16,324 bases of DNA from positions 1 through 16,324 of the forward strand of contig JAAZDZ010000098.1 in NCBI GenBank assembly GCA_012512545.1. The letters run 5' to 3'. The DNA is from Alcaligenaceae bacterium. Lineage in GTDB: Bacteria > Pseudomonadota > Gammaproteobacteria > Burkholderiales > Burkholderiaceae_B. The notes below the pieces were generated by a model. The model saw only the letters and a list, made by a program, of their open reading frames with translations. It was not told the origin of the DNA and did not search any database. Every line of letters starts with the position of its first letter. Within the stretch, counting starts at the first letter, position 1. Below are positions 1 through 7,269 of the stretch, piece by piece. A program made the position numbers and the translations under genes.

Positions 1-510
1 AAAGGAGGTTTTCTCGGATTCGTATATTTCTTCGTGGTAATCGTATTCCACACCCCAGCCTTGCAGTGGGGCCTGACCATTACCCTGAGTGGCGACTTTC
101 TGTGATTCAGCCTCGGCGAGTTCGTCGCTATAGCCAGCCATTCTGCCGATTTCTCCGGCATCCATGAGCTTGACCTTTTTTCCGGTGAGCGCCTCGACAA
201 TCTTTATCAGCAGGCCCAGTTTAGGGTCGCTGACAGTGTCGTCGTTGATGGATTCGATGGCGGCTGCCTGTTCGGCTTCGGTTTCCGACAAGGCTGTGTC
301 TGGTTGTTCTGATGCAGCGGCCACGGCCTGCCGGGCCGCTTCGGAAATGGCCACCTGAGCAGAAGCGGCAGGGTTTTGGCCATTATTGGCCAGGGCCTCG
401 AAGTCGGGGCGTTGATCGCCCACCCAGGCACGCAGGGTTTCTGTGCGGCTGACTTGTCTGGAATAGGTATGCTGGCTGTCCATACCGATGCTGTATTGCG
501 CAATCTTCAT
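1..510 (-). CDS. Uncharacterised protein, N-terminal 170 residues (runs off left edge)
   Basis: The minus-strand frame opens with ATG at 510 and stays open to the window edge, giving 170 residues without a stop, so the C-terminus is missing. The protein starts MKIAQYSIGM and continues with a segment reading ETLRAWVGDQRPDFEAL at about residues 24-40. An Ala/Glu/Gln-rich low-complexity stretch (about 45-95) follows, then a compact hydrophobic segment DPKLGLLIKIVEALTGKKV (about 102-120) and a GWGVEYDYHEEIYESE segment near the edge. There is no signal peptide or membrane segment. A purine-rich AGTGGGG lies just upstream of the ATG. It resembles uncharacterised proteins of gamma- and betaproteobacteria that I recall only as hypothetical, so I give no function. 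It lies 58 bp downstream of the histidine kinase on the same strand and could be transcribed with it, but nothing else links the two. Confidence 0.72.
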   Translation of the reverse strand, partial: MKIAQYSIGMDSQHTYSRQVSRTETLRAWVGDQRPDFEALANNGQNPAASAQVAISEAARQAVAAASEQPDTALSETEAEQAAAIESINDDTVSDPKLGLLIKIVEALTGKKVKLMDAGEIGRMAGYSDELAEAESQKVATQGNGQAPLQGWGVEYDYHEEIYESEKTSF

Positions 511-568
511 GGCGACCCCACTGAATTTCGGAACCAATTACCTCTTAACGGCAGAATTGGACTGAAAT

Positions 569-2497
569 TTAGTGGGAGTTCGAGCGATTGAGAAAGGGAC
601 GGTGTCCGTTCAGGTCATCCGCTTCTGACAGACCCAGCTGCACCACCACGCACACCGCCGTTCCGCTCTGATCCGACGATACGTTCAGGCTGCTGCCCAG
701 GCGCTCGGCGCGCGCCGCCATGCTGCGCATACCCACGCCCAGACCGGCATCGCGCACGGCCTGCAGGTCGAAACCCATGCCATCGTCCTCGATGACAATG
801 CGCAAGATGTCGGTTTGTGGCTGTTCGCAGGTTACGCGAACATGATGAGCGCGACTGTGCTTGATGACATTGGAGAGCGCTTCTTCCACCAGTCGCGCCA
901 GGCCAAGGCAATGCAGCGCGCTGGGGCGAGTGCGCCATTGTTCCGCCACTTGCCATGAGATCTCCACGTCCAGCTCATCGAACAGGCGTGTAAACCGATG
1001 GCGCAACGGCGCTATCCACTGAATCGGAGTTTCCGGCACGACAGTACTGGCGCTGGAGTCGTAATCAATGACTTGGCGCAGATCGTCGCGCAGCACTTTC
1101 AGCAAAGACAGCATACGCTCGTTGGACAGCGGTTTCTTCGCCTGTTCAACCCATGCCATGCTGCGCACCAGGCTGCCACCCAGGCCATCATGCAGATCGT
1201 GGACGATGGCCATCCGTTCCCGCAACCTGGCATGGGACAGCGCCTGATCGTGCTCACGCGCCAGAATCTCTGCCAGTTCGGCGCGCGCCTGCGCGGCATG
1301 CGCCTGCAACTCCTGGTTGAAGTGCTCGATGCGGTGCATGCTGGAGGCCAGCCGCCCCCCCAGCAGCAGTGCCATGAACAGCACGGTGACCGGGCCGGTG
1401 ATTGCGCCCCACATCTCGTGTGAGCCCCAGCCCTTGAGCAGCACCATGGTGTCGTGCACACCGACTACCAGGAAGACCAGCCAGCACAGCGCCAGCAGCA
1501 GATGCTGCGGTTCGCGTGTGCGCCACGCATGCCACTGGAACTGGAGGCTGTTGGTCAGGAAAATGAGCACGAAACCCGCCCAGACCAGTTCCATGGCCGG
1601 GCGCGGCGCTACCAGTGACACCAGCAGTCCCAACCCTGTCGTCAGCCACAGCGCTTTTTCCACACGCGGCAGGTGCTGCGCGCCGAAACGCCAGGTGAAC
1701 AGGCAGAAAGCCATTACGTACAGAACGAAAGCGATATTGTTCAGCCGTGAATGCGCCTGAATGCTGTCGAACGGCCAGGCATCTGTCGCCAGAATCGTGG
1801 CCATGTACAACACCCAGCACAGTGACATCATGGCATACCAGCCGAACGCCTGTTCAGAACGTCGCAGGCACCAGACCACCAGATAGATGCAGCCCATCGC
1901 GCCCGACATGCCCAGGGCGATGAAATGGACATTTCGCTGGCGCCAGAAGTTGGTGGCATGAATTGCCTCGGCCTGCGCGAAGGGGCCCAGGAACAGGGTT
2001 CCGAGACCGGGAGTGTATGCCGCCATCCCGACCACGCGCACCCAGATTGTATTGACGCCATCGTGCAGGGCGGATTCCGGCAGCAGCCAGCGGCGCGGCA
2101 TATTCCAGGACTGGGACAAGGGTTCCGACAGGGAGATATCCCGCCAGAGCAGGTCGTCATTGAGGTAGACCTCGCCCGCCATGCTGATGCCTCCCAGGCT
2201 CAATCCCAGGGGCGGGTTCGCCGCCGCCGAGGCATCTGGCGCGCAACCGCGCTCCCATTCGATGCGGTACCACACAGCCCCCTCGTAGGCCGGCCAGCGC
2301 CGCACCCAGATATCGGGCAGTTCCACCGATTCCCAACCGCTGGCAGGCCGCTCTGTGTCCGGAGTGTCGGCACGGGCCGCTGCAATGGAGAGCACGTGAG
2401 GAATGCAGCCCTGTGGTTCCCCCGCCCAGGCGGGCATGGCCCACAGCCCCAGCCACAACCCGTATAGCGCCAGCCAGCCGGCCAGCACACGCCTCAT
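569..2497 (-). CDS. 7TM sensor histidine kinase, NarX/DegS-like (HisKA_3) class
   Basis: A 642-residue sensor kinase. Residues 1-25 are a signal peptide ending AWA. Residues about 55-175 are a periplasmic beta-rich domain (VWYRIEW, VYLNDDLLWRD, NTIWVRVVG) resembling the jelly-roll sensor of 7TMR-DISM receptors and sugar-binding folds. Residues about 188-385 contain about seven membrane segments. A helical linker follows at 390-425. The dimerisation H-box ERMAIVHDLHDGLGG has the likely phosphoacceptor His436. The ATPase has an N-box (EEALSNVIKH, Asn543), a G1 box (DDGMGF, 571-576) and a G2 box (GLGVGM, 585-590). All key residues are present. I chose ATG 2497 because it overlaps the regulator's TGA (ATGA) and has GGGGTG about 8 bases upstream. 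A GTG at 2512 is the alternative start. By family, it should phosphorylate the regulator encoded just upstream. The ligand is unknown. Confidence 0.93.
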   Translation of the reverse strand: MRRVLAGWLALYGLWLGLWAMPAWAGEPQGCIPHVLSIAAARADTPDTERPASGWESVELPDIWVRRWPAYEGAVWYRIEWERGCAPDASAAANPPLGLSLGGISMAGEVYLNDDLLWRDISLSEPLSQSWNMPRRWLLPESALHDGVNTIWVRVVGMAAYTPGLGTLFLGPFAQAEAIHATNFWRQRNVHFIALGMSGAMGCIYLVVWCLRRSEQAFGWYAMMSLCWVLYMATILATDAWPFDSIQAHSRLNNIAFVLYVMAFCLFTWRFGAQHLPRVEKALWLTTGLGLLVSLVAPRPAMELVWAGFVLIFLTNSLQFQWHAWRTREPQHLLLALCWLVFLVVGVHDTMVLLKGWGSHEMWGAITGPVTVLFMALLLGGRLASSMHRIEHFNQELQAHAAQARAELAEILAREHDQALSHARLRERMAIVHDLHDGLGGSLVRSMAWVEQAKKPLSNERMLSLLKVLRDDLRQVIDYDSSASTVVPETPIQWIAPLRHRFTRLFDELDVEISWQVAEQWRTRPSALHCLGLARLVEEALSNVIKHSRAHHVRVTCEQPQTDILRIVIEDDGMGFDLQAVRDAGLGVGMRSMAARAERLGSSLNVSSDQSGTAVCVVVQLGLSEADDLNGHRPFLNRSNSH

Positions 2498-3321
2498 TCG
2501 ATCACCCCGCACGCGCGGCCTGCACGCACCGCCATGGTGCGGGAGGACACCGCCAGCTTGCGATAAATGCGCTTGATGTGACTTTCGACGGTATACCGCG
2601 ACAGGAACAGGCGTTCGGCGATTTCCCGATTTGTCAGCCCATCGGCCACCAGGCAGAGAATCTGCCCTTCGCGCTCACTAAGTGATTGGGCTTGTGTGGC
2701 GGTGGCGGTGGGCGCCGTGGGCCGCATGGTTGAGGGGGGTTGAACGGTAGCATCTGGCACAGCGGTTTGCTGCGGGGCTTGCGGAAAGCAGGCCGTTGAT
2801 GCGGTCTGCGAATCCCCTGCGGCCACGTGGCCTGGTGCCACTGCGCGCTCGTCTGCGGTGTCTCCCAGCGGCAGAAGTTGCAGAATCCGGCGCGCGATAA
2901 AAGGGTCAATCGGCGCGCCGCCGCGCAATACGCTGCGGATAGACATGGACACTTCGATATCGTCCCGTTCCTTCAGAACATAGCCTGTCGCGCCAGCACG
3001 TAAGGCGGCGAGGATGGACTCCTCGGAACTCCAGGCGGACACCACCAGAATGCCCATGTCTGGTGTCTCGGCCCGCATCTGCGCGATGAGATCCAGCCCG
3101 CTGCCATCCGGCAACATCAGGTCCACCAGCGCCAGTGTGACCGGCTGGCTGGCCAGGCATGCGCGCGCTTCCCCCAGGCTGGCGGCCAGCAGCAATGTGT
3201 CTGGAGCAAAGCCAAGCTGCAGCAAAATGCCCTGCAGGCGCTGTTGCAACAAGGGCTCGTCTTCCACTATCAGCACAGGAGACGGCAGGACAGCCTGAAG
3301 TTCGGGTAAGGAATTACGCAT
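2494..3321 (-). CDS. NarL/LuxR-family response regulator
   Basis: A 275-residue regulator with an N-terminal receiver domain (about 14-135). It has the acidic pair Glu20/Asp21, phosphoacceptor Asp67 (LALVDLMLPDG), Ser95 and Lys117 (VLKERDD). The C-terminal LuxR helix-turn-helix spans about 213-270 (LSEREGQILCLVADGL, TNREIAERLFLS, YTVESHIKRIYRKL). The roughly 60-residue linker between them (152-212) is rich in Ala, Pro, Thr and Gln and is unusually long for the NarL class, where linkers are commonly about 15-30 residues. It is the first gene of a two-gene operon with the kinase, overlapping it by 4 bp. The start is uncertain. ATG 3321 gives a normal 14 residues before the receiver; an in-frame GTG at 3390 would add 23. 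Neither has a good ribosome binding site. By family it binds DNA as a phosphorylated dimer. Targets are not known, but the divergent gene at 3636 is the obvious candidate. Confidence 0.93.
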   Translation of the reverse strand: MRNSLPELQAVLPSPVLIVEDEPLLQQRLQGILLQLGFAPDTLLLAASLGEARACLASQPVTLALVDLMLPDGSGLDLIAQMRAETPDMGILVVSAWSSEESILAALRAGATGYVLKERDDIEVSMSIRSVLRGGAPIDPFIARRILQLLPLGDTADERAVAPGHVAAGDSQTASTACFPQAPQQTAVPDATVQPPSTMRPTAPTATATQAQSLSEREGQILCLVADGLTNREIAERLFLSRYTVESHIKRIYRKLAVSSRTMAVRAGRACGVIE

Positions 3322-3426
3322 ACGAGATTCGTTATGGATCTGCCGGAGCGGCGCGTGTTTGACGCCTGCCTGGAAACTGCGGACTGACACCGTTCATAGG
3401 ATTCGGTAACACAGCGCAGTTCCGGC

Positions 3427-3455
3427 ATCGTATGCGGCTGGCCCGCGCCTGTCAT
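3427..3455 (-). promoter_or_regulatory. Candidate sigma-70 promoter of the response regulator-kinase operon
   Basis: On the minus strand ATGACA (3455-3450; 5 of 6 matches to TTGACA) is separated by exactly 17 bp from TACGAT (3432-3427; 4 of 6 matches to TATAAT). This would start transcription near 3420, about 30 bases before the GTG option and 100 before the ATG option of the regulator. The -35 overlaps the left arm of the inverted repeat at 3453-3463, so a protein bound there would block or contact polymerase. This is read from consensus matching only. Confidence 0.45.
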
Positions 3456-3526
3456 CCCTGAAAACGGGGGTTTTGATGGAGAAACTGAAAATTACCCAAT
3501 TTCAGGGATGTTGCAAATCTTTTCAG
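3453..3526. promoter_or_regulatory. Inverted repeat and cluster of four CTGAAA hexamers (candidate operator region)
   Basis: CATCCCTGAAA at 3453-3463 and its exact reverse complement TTTCAGGGATG at 3500-3510 form an 11-bp perfect inverted repeat with 36 bp between the arms. The core hexamer CTGAAA occurs four times here: plus strand at 3458-3463 and 3485-3490, and minus strand (reading TTTCAG) at 3500-3505 and 3521-3526. A small internal hairpin AAAAC-GGGG-GTTTT sits at 3461-3474. The left arm overlaps the -35 of the regulator promoter. The right arm directly abuts a TTGCAA (3511-3516) that could serve as a poor -35 for the rightward gene. The arrangement suits a regulator controlling both directions. 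The adjacent NarL-type regulator is the natural candidate, by inference. Confidence 0.5.
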
Positions 3527-3635
3527 AAACGTACATTAAGAACCCGTACGAACGCGCCGTCTCGTTACCTGCCAGACGACGTGTCGCAACCCGCGTACCC
3601 CACTCCCGTTTTTCAACATTTCCACAAGGGTCATT

Positions 3636-3968
3636 ATGCTCAAGCGCTTTCTTCTGCTGTCTGCTATCGCCGTCACTGCACTGGCTGGTACCAATACCGC
3701 CCTGGCCGCCGACCGCAAGGTCAAGGTCATCAACAAAACCAAGACTCCCATCTTTGCCTTTTACGCTTCGCGCACCTCCACCAATGATTGGGAAGAAGAC
3801 ATTCTGGGCGACGACGTCATCATGCCGGGCGCCTCGCTGACGATCAATATTGATGACGGCAGCGGCGCCTGCAAATTCGACTTCAAGGGCGAATTCGAGG
3901 ACGGCGATGAAGTTGTGCAAGCCAACGTCGATGTCTGCAAGGTCAGTGAGTTCTCGTTCGTCGAATAA
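3636..3968 (+). CDS. Small exported protein with two cysteines, unknown function
   Basis: A 110-residue protein with a clear signal peptide: MLKR, a hydrophobic core to about residue 19, and a cut after ALA at about 24/25. That leaves a mature protein of about 86 residues in the periplasm or outside. The mature part is acidic and beta-rich in appearance (VKVINKTKTPIFAFYAS, then DDVIMPGASLTINIDDG). It has exactly two cysteines, Cys79 (SGACKFDF) and Cys101 (VDVCKVSE), which could form a disulfide. AAGGG lies about 7 bases before the ATG. I recall similar small secreted proteins in proteobacteria without assigned function. The gene is divergent from the two-component operon across a motif-rich regulatory region and may be a target of that system. 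No enzyme motif is visible, so I do not name an activity. Confidence 0.85.
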   Translation: MLKRFLLLSAIAVTALAGTNTALAADRKVKVINKTKTPIFAFYASRTSTNDWEEDILGDDVIMPGASLTINIDDGSGACKFDFKGEFEDGDEVVQANVDVCKVSEFSFVE

Positions 3969-4000
3969 GAAAACCCATACTGTGCTCAACAGCGCGACGG

Positions 4001-4023
4001 TGCCGGGAGCCCGCTACCCGGCA
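4001..4023 (+). terminator. Possible terminator hairpin after the small exported protein gene
   Basis: TGCCGGG (4001-4007) pairs with CCCGGCA (4017-4023) across a 9-base loop, 33 bp after the stop of the exported protein. It is followed only by TTCTTCC, a weak T tract. It could be an intrinsic terminator or an mRNA-stabilising stem. Confidence 0.35.
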
Positions 4024-4069
4024 TTCTTCCTGGGGCCGTTGATAGTGGCCTGATCAGAGTGGAAGCTGA

Positions 4070-4450
4070 ATGAAACTTGACACGATGTTTCGGTGGTTGG
4101 TGTTTCCGGGCGTGCTCGCAGGGTTCATGCTGCACGCCTATACATGCTTTCTGATACCGGACGGCGGGCCAAATGGGTTCACGGCCGGTCTGTTCGCGCT
4201 GTCGATTCTGCCTTATCTTGCCTGCCTCGTCGCAGGCATGAGGAATGCGCGCGGGTTGCTGATGGCCGCCTACGCGATTCTGCCGCTGCTTCTGCTGGAT
4301 AGCCTCACATTCCACGAGGCGTTCATCGCCCCGAGTACATCGACATCATCCCTGGCGCTGCTGGTCGTCCCGGTCATCAATCTGGGTGTGCTGGCGCTGG
4401 GCTTTCTTGTTGGCTGGATTGTGTTCCGGTTGCGACGCCGGGCAACGTGA
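4070..4450 (+). CDS. Small integral membrane protein, unknown function
   Basis: A 126-residue, very hydrophobic protein with about four membrane segments: residues about 8-28 (WLVFPGVLAGFMLHAYTCFL), 38-56, 62-80 (LLMAAYAILPLLLLDSL) and 94-119. It ends in a basic tail RLRRRAT, which by the positive-inside rule would lie in the cytoplasm. GGAAG lies just upstream of the ATG. It follows the small exported protein by 101 bp with a possible weak hairpin between them. After it comes a 191-bp stretch (4451-4641) with no convincing gene before lemA. I recognise no family. The ATG start and hydrophobic pattern make it a credible gene, but codon evidence is modest. Confidence 0.65.
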   Translation: MKLDTMFRWLVFPGVLAGFMLHAYTCFLIPDGGPNGFTAGLFALSILPYLACLVAGMRNARGLLMAAYAILPLLLLDSLTFHEAFIAPSTSTSSLALLVVPVINLGVLALGFLVGWIVFRLRRRAT

Positions 4451-4641
4451 GCGGTTCGCAGGGTGCTTCTATCTGAAACTGAGTTCGCCGACAGCGCAGG
4501 ACGATATCCCGTACCAGCCCCTTTACATCGAGCGTACTGCCATGCAGCGCGCCAAGGGGGCGCTGGGAAAAATCATGCCAGCTGAGTGCGACCCAGGTTG
4601 ATCCACCCGCTGCACGATTGAAGGACAAAGGAATTCATCTC

Positions 4642-5202
4642 ATGGAAATAGCTCTCATCGTCCTCGCCGTTCTTGTTCTGGCGGTTGGTTACGTTATTCA
4701 TCTGTACAACAGTCTGGTGCGCGCGCGGCAGCTTGCCGAAGAAGGCTGGTCCGGCATAGATGTACAGCTCAAGCGGCGCGCCGATCTCATTCCCAACCTC
4801 GTTAATACCTTGCGCGGCTATGTGGCGCACGAGAAGGGCACGCTGGAGGCGGTGATCGCGGCGCGCAACCATGCGCTCAGCGTGTCCGGGGGCGATGTGG
4901 CGGGGCGTGCAGCCGCCGAAGGCGCACTGGGCCAGGCGCTTGGCAAGCTCTTCGCTCTGGCCGAGTCCTATCCCGATCTCAAGGCAAGTGAAAACTTCCT
5001 GGGCCTGCAAACCTCGCTTGAAACGCTGGAAAGAGAAATCCAGATGGCGCGCCGCTACTACAACGGTGCTGTGCGCGAGCTGAATATTCTCATAGAGACC
5101 ATTCCCTCCAGCTTTGTGGCCGCCCGTTTCAGTTTCACCCAGAAAACCTACTTTGAAATTGCGGACGCAGCCGAGCGCGCGCTTCCCGAAGTCTCGCTCT
5201 GA
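4642..5202 (+). CDS. lemA: LemA family protein
   Basis: A 186-residue protein with one N-terminal membrane helix (about 2-20) followed by a long helical domain carrying the LemA signatures. These are YNSLVRARQLAEEGWSGIDV, QLKRRADLIPNLVNTLRGY and AHEKGT near the start, and ENFLGLQTSLETLEREI, ARRYYNGAVRELN and IPSSFVA towards the end. Length and order match the family, so the gene is complete. ATG 4642 has AAAGGA about 9-10 bases upstream; a TTG eight codons earlier is less likely. LemA proteins are membrane-anchored with an N-out topology and have no settled biochemical role. The stop is only 2 bp before the ATG of the DUF2207 gene, and the two families occur together widely. I infer one transcript and a shared membrane complex or pathway. 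Confidence 0.95.
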   Translation: MEIALIVLAVLVLAVGYVIHLYNSLVRARQLAEEGWSGIDVQLKRRADLIPNLVNTLRGYVAHEKGTLEAVIAARNHALSVSGGDVAGRAAAEGALGQALGKLFALAESYPDLKASENFLGLQTSLETLEREIQMARRYYNGAVRELNILIETIPSSFVAARFSFTQKTYFEIADAAERALPEVSL

Positions 5203-5204
5203 GC

Positions 5205-7265
5205 ATGGGAATGACTACGAGCCAGAGCGCAAGTCGTGCCGTTTACGACGAGGTCAAGAGAGGCGGCATCAATACGGTGCCGCAGGCACCCCAGCGTTGT
5301 GGCGGAGAAGCTTCGGGCAACAGGTCGGGGTTCTTCATTGGAAGGCTGCTGGCGGGGCTGGTCTGCGCTATTGCGTTGCTCGCCTCACCGCTGCCGCTGC
5401 AGGCCGAGGAACGGATCAACGACTATCAGGTTGAGATTGAGGTTGCGGAAGATGGTGTTCTGGAGGTCACTGAACATATTTTCATCACTTCGCAACGCGA
5501 TAAGATCGTGCACGGGATCGACCGCGAAATCCCTCTTGCATTCATCGCCGCCGACGGCCACCGGGCCCGGTCTTATCTGACTGTGCTGGATGTCGAGCGT
5601 GACGGAGAGCCCGAAAACTACGAAATCATCGAGACGAATCGCGGAGCCGTGATCCGAATCGGCAGCAGCGATATTAAACTGGCTGCGGCCGATCATCTCT
5701 ACTCGATTGACTACCAAGTCAATCGGGTTGTCAGCTATTCAGATGAGCACGACAGGCTGATCTGGAACGTCAACGGTACCGAAGGGCGGCTCCCGATCGA
5801 CGCGTTCTCGGTGCGGGTGGCGCTGCCCGAAGGCGCAGAACCGCTTGCCGTTCATGTATATACCGGCTATTTTGGTGAACACGGCAAGGACGCCATTGTC
5901 AGAAAATTCGGCAATGAGATCACCTTCGAGGCCACCCGGCCTTATGCGCCCGGTGAAAACATGACCATTGAGCTGCTGCTTCCCAAGGGGGTGATCCAGC
6001 CCCCCGATGAGGAAACGCTGAGCCAATGGGAATATGACGATTATGCATCAATCATTTCCGTGGCCGTAACCTTTGCCTGGAGCGCCTTGCTCGCCTTGTT
6101 TCTCTGGTTCCTGTTTGGGCGTGACCCCCGTCCGGGCGTCATTGTGCCGCGCTGGGATTCGCCCGGCGGCATATCGCCGGGCCGGGTCAACTATAGCGTT
6201 TCCCGAAATTTCGAGACGGGCTTCTGGACCGCATTTTCCGCATCGGTCATCGACCTTGCAGTCAAGGGCAAGGTGGTCCTGGAAGATCTTGAGGGCGGCA
6301 TAACCGTGCTCCGGGTGTCCGACGAGGAAGATTCCTCTCTGCCAACAGAGCAGGCGGTTATTTTGGGGATGCTTCCGCCGGTGGGCGAGAGTTTTCGCTT
6401 CAACAGAGAGAATGCCGCTGAAACAGGCAAGTTGGGAGAAGCATTCAGCAACGCTATCGTTACCGAAGTCGGCCGTAAACACTACAAGCCCAGAAGATGG
6501 ATCTGGATAAATTTCGGCCTGCTGATGTTCTTGACGCTGGTGGTGCGCGAGAGCGACTTCACGGTCGGCGTCGAGTATCTGGACGGCGTGCTGCCCAGCC
6601 ACTGGATTGCTGCCATGGCCGCGTGGTTCTTCGCCACTAAAGCGGTGCTAAAGTGGCGGACTCTGCTGTTTGCGTCGCCGCAGACCGACGCCAAGGCACG
6701 CTCTTCCATCCTCTTGAACCTTTCCATTGCAGCAGCCATTTTGCTGGTGTCCGTCCTGATCATCTATGCGAATGCCCCTGTGCCGCGCGATAACTTGCTG
6801 CTGGTTTTCATGCTGATGATGCTCGCCACCCTTATGTGGGCGTTCATAGGCCGGTTCAGCCGCCAGGGGCGCGAAGTGATGGATGGCATTGAAGGTCTCA
6901 GGCTTTATCTTGAACTGGCAGAAAAAGATCGGATGGCGCTGGCTGACGCGCCGAATATGTCGCCCGCTCATTATGAGACCTTGCTGCCCTATGCCGTAGC
7001 GCTTGGCGTGGAAAAGGCGTGGAGCGAGCACTTCGAAACCGCGCTGGCAGAGGCACACACCACCAACACTCAGGGGGATTATCATCCCACGTGGTATGTG
7101 CCCAAGACGGGAACGTTTGCTCAGGTTGCCGGAATCAGCGATTTTTCCTCCAGTGTCTCCACCCGCATTGAGAGCAGCCTGCCAACGGAGAGCGGCTCCT
7201 ATGGGTCGGGTTCGTCAGGCGGTAGCGGTGGCGGCCGCGGCGGCGGAGGTGTGAGCGGCTGGTGA
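5205..7265 (+). CDS. DUF2207 membrane protein, LemA partner
   Basis: A 686-residue protein of the DUF2207 family. After a hydrophobic export segment (about 43-66, ending LQA) comes a periplasmic beta-rich domain (about 68-275), starting ERINDYQVEIEVAEDGVLEV and including GIDREIP. A membrane helix follows (about 282-304), then GRDPRPGVIVPRWDSPGGISPG. A cytoplasmic winged-helix-like region (about 335-425) precedes four further membrane segments (about 432-447, 466-482, 503-522 and 530-548). The hallmark GLRLYLELAEKDR and YETLLPYAVALGVEKAWSEHFE (about 564-611) follows. The C-terminus is the usual Gly/Ser tail, ending GGGGVSGW. Function is unknown. The first ATG (5205) sits 2 bp after the lemA stop and puts a 42-residue hydrophilic tail before the export segment. 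ATG 5211 and GTG 5277 are alternatives, and none has a strong ribosome binding site. Confidence 0.92.
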   Translation: MGMTTSQSASRAVYDEVKRGGINTVPQAPQRCGGEASGNRSGFFIGRLLAGLVCAIALLASPLPLQAEERINDYQVEIEVAEDGVLEVTEHIFITSQRDKIVHGIDREIPLAFIAADGHRARSYLTVLDVERDGEPENYEIIETNRGAVIRIGSSDIKLAAADHLYSIDYQVNRVVSYSDEHDRLIWNVNGTEGRLPIDAFSVRVALPEGAEPLAVHVYTGYFGEHGKDAIVRKFGNEITFEATRPYAPGENMTIELLLPKGVIQPPDEETLSQWEYDDYASIISVAVTFAWSALLALFLWFLFGRDPRPGVIVPRWDSPGGISPGRVNYSVSRNFETGFWTAFSASVIDLAVKGKVVLEDLEGGITVLRVSDEEDSSLPTEQAVILGMLPPVGESFRFNRENAAETGKLGEAFSNAIVTEVGRKHYKPRRWIWINFGLLMFLTLVVRESDFTVGVEYLDGVLPSHWIAAMAAWFFATKAVLKWRTLLFASPQTDAKARSSILLNLSIAAAILLVSVLIIYANAPVPRDNLLLVFMLMMLATLMWAFIGRFSRQGREVMDGIEGLRLYLELAEKDRMALADAPNMSPAHYETLLPYAVALGVEKAWSEHFETALAEAHTTNTQGDYHPTWYVPKTGTFAQVAGISDFSSSVSTRIESSLPTESGSYGSGSSGGSGGGRGGGGVSGW

Positions 7266-7269
7266 TTGA

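Noticed and set aside
207..503. Alternative minus-strand frame at the left edge
   Set aside because: It is Pro/Arg-rich and overlaps the longer edge-crossing frame starting at ATG 510, which has sensible composition and a plausible ribosome binding site.
2498..2512. GTG start for the histidine kinase at 2512
   Set aside because: The ATG at 2497 gives a standard ATGA overlap, has GGGGTG at good spacing, and starts directly with a normal signal peptide.
4451..4641. Possible small genes in the gap before lemA, on either strand
   Set aside because: The frames present are short, with unlikely composition and no good start site. I see only the lemA ribosome binding site and no confident promoter.
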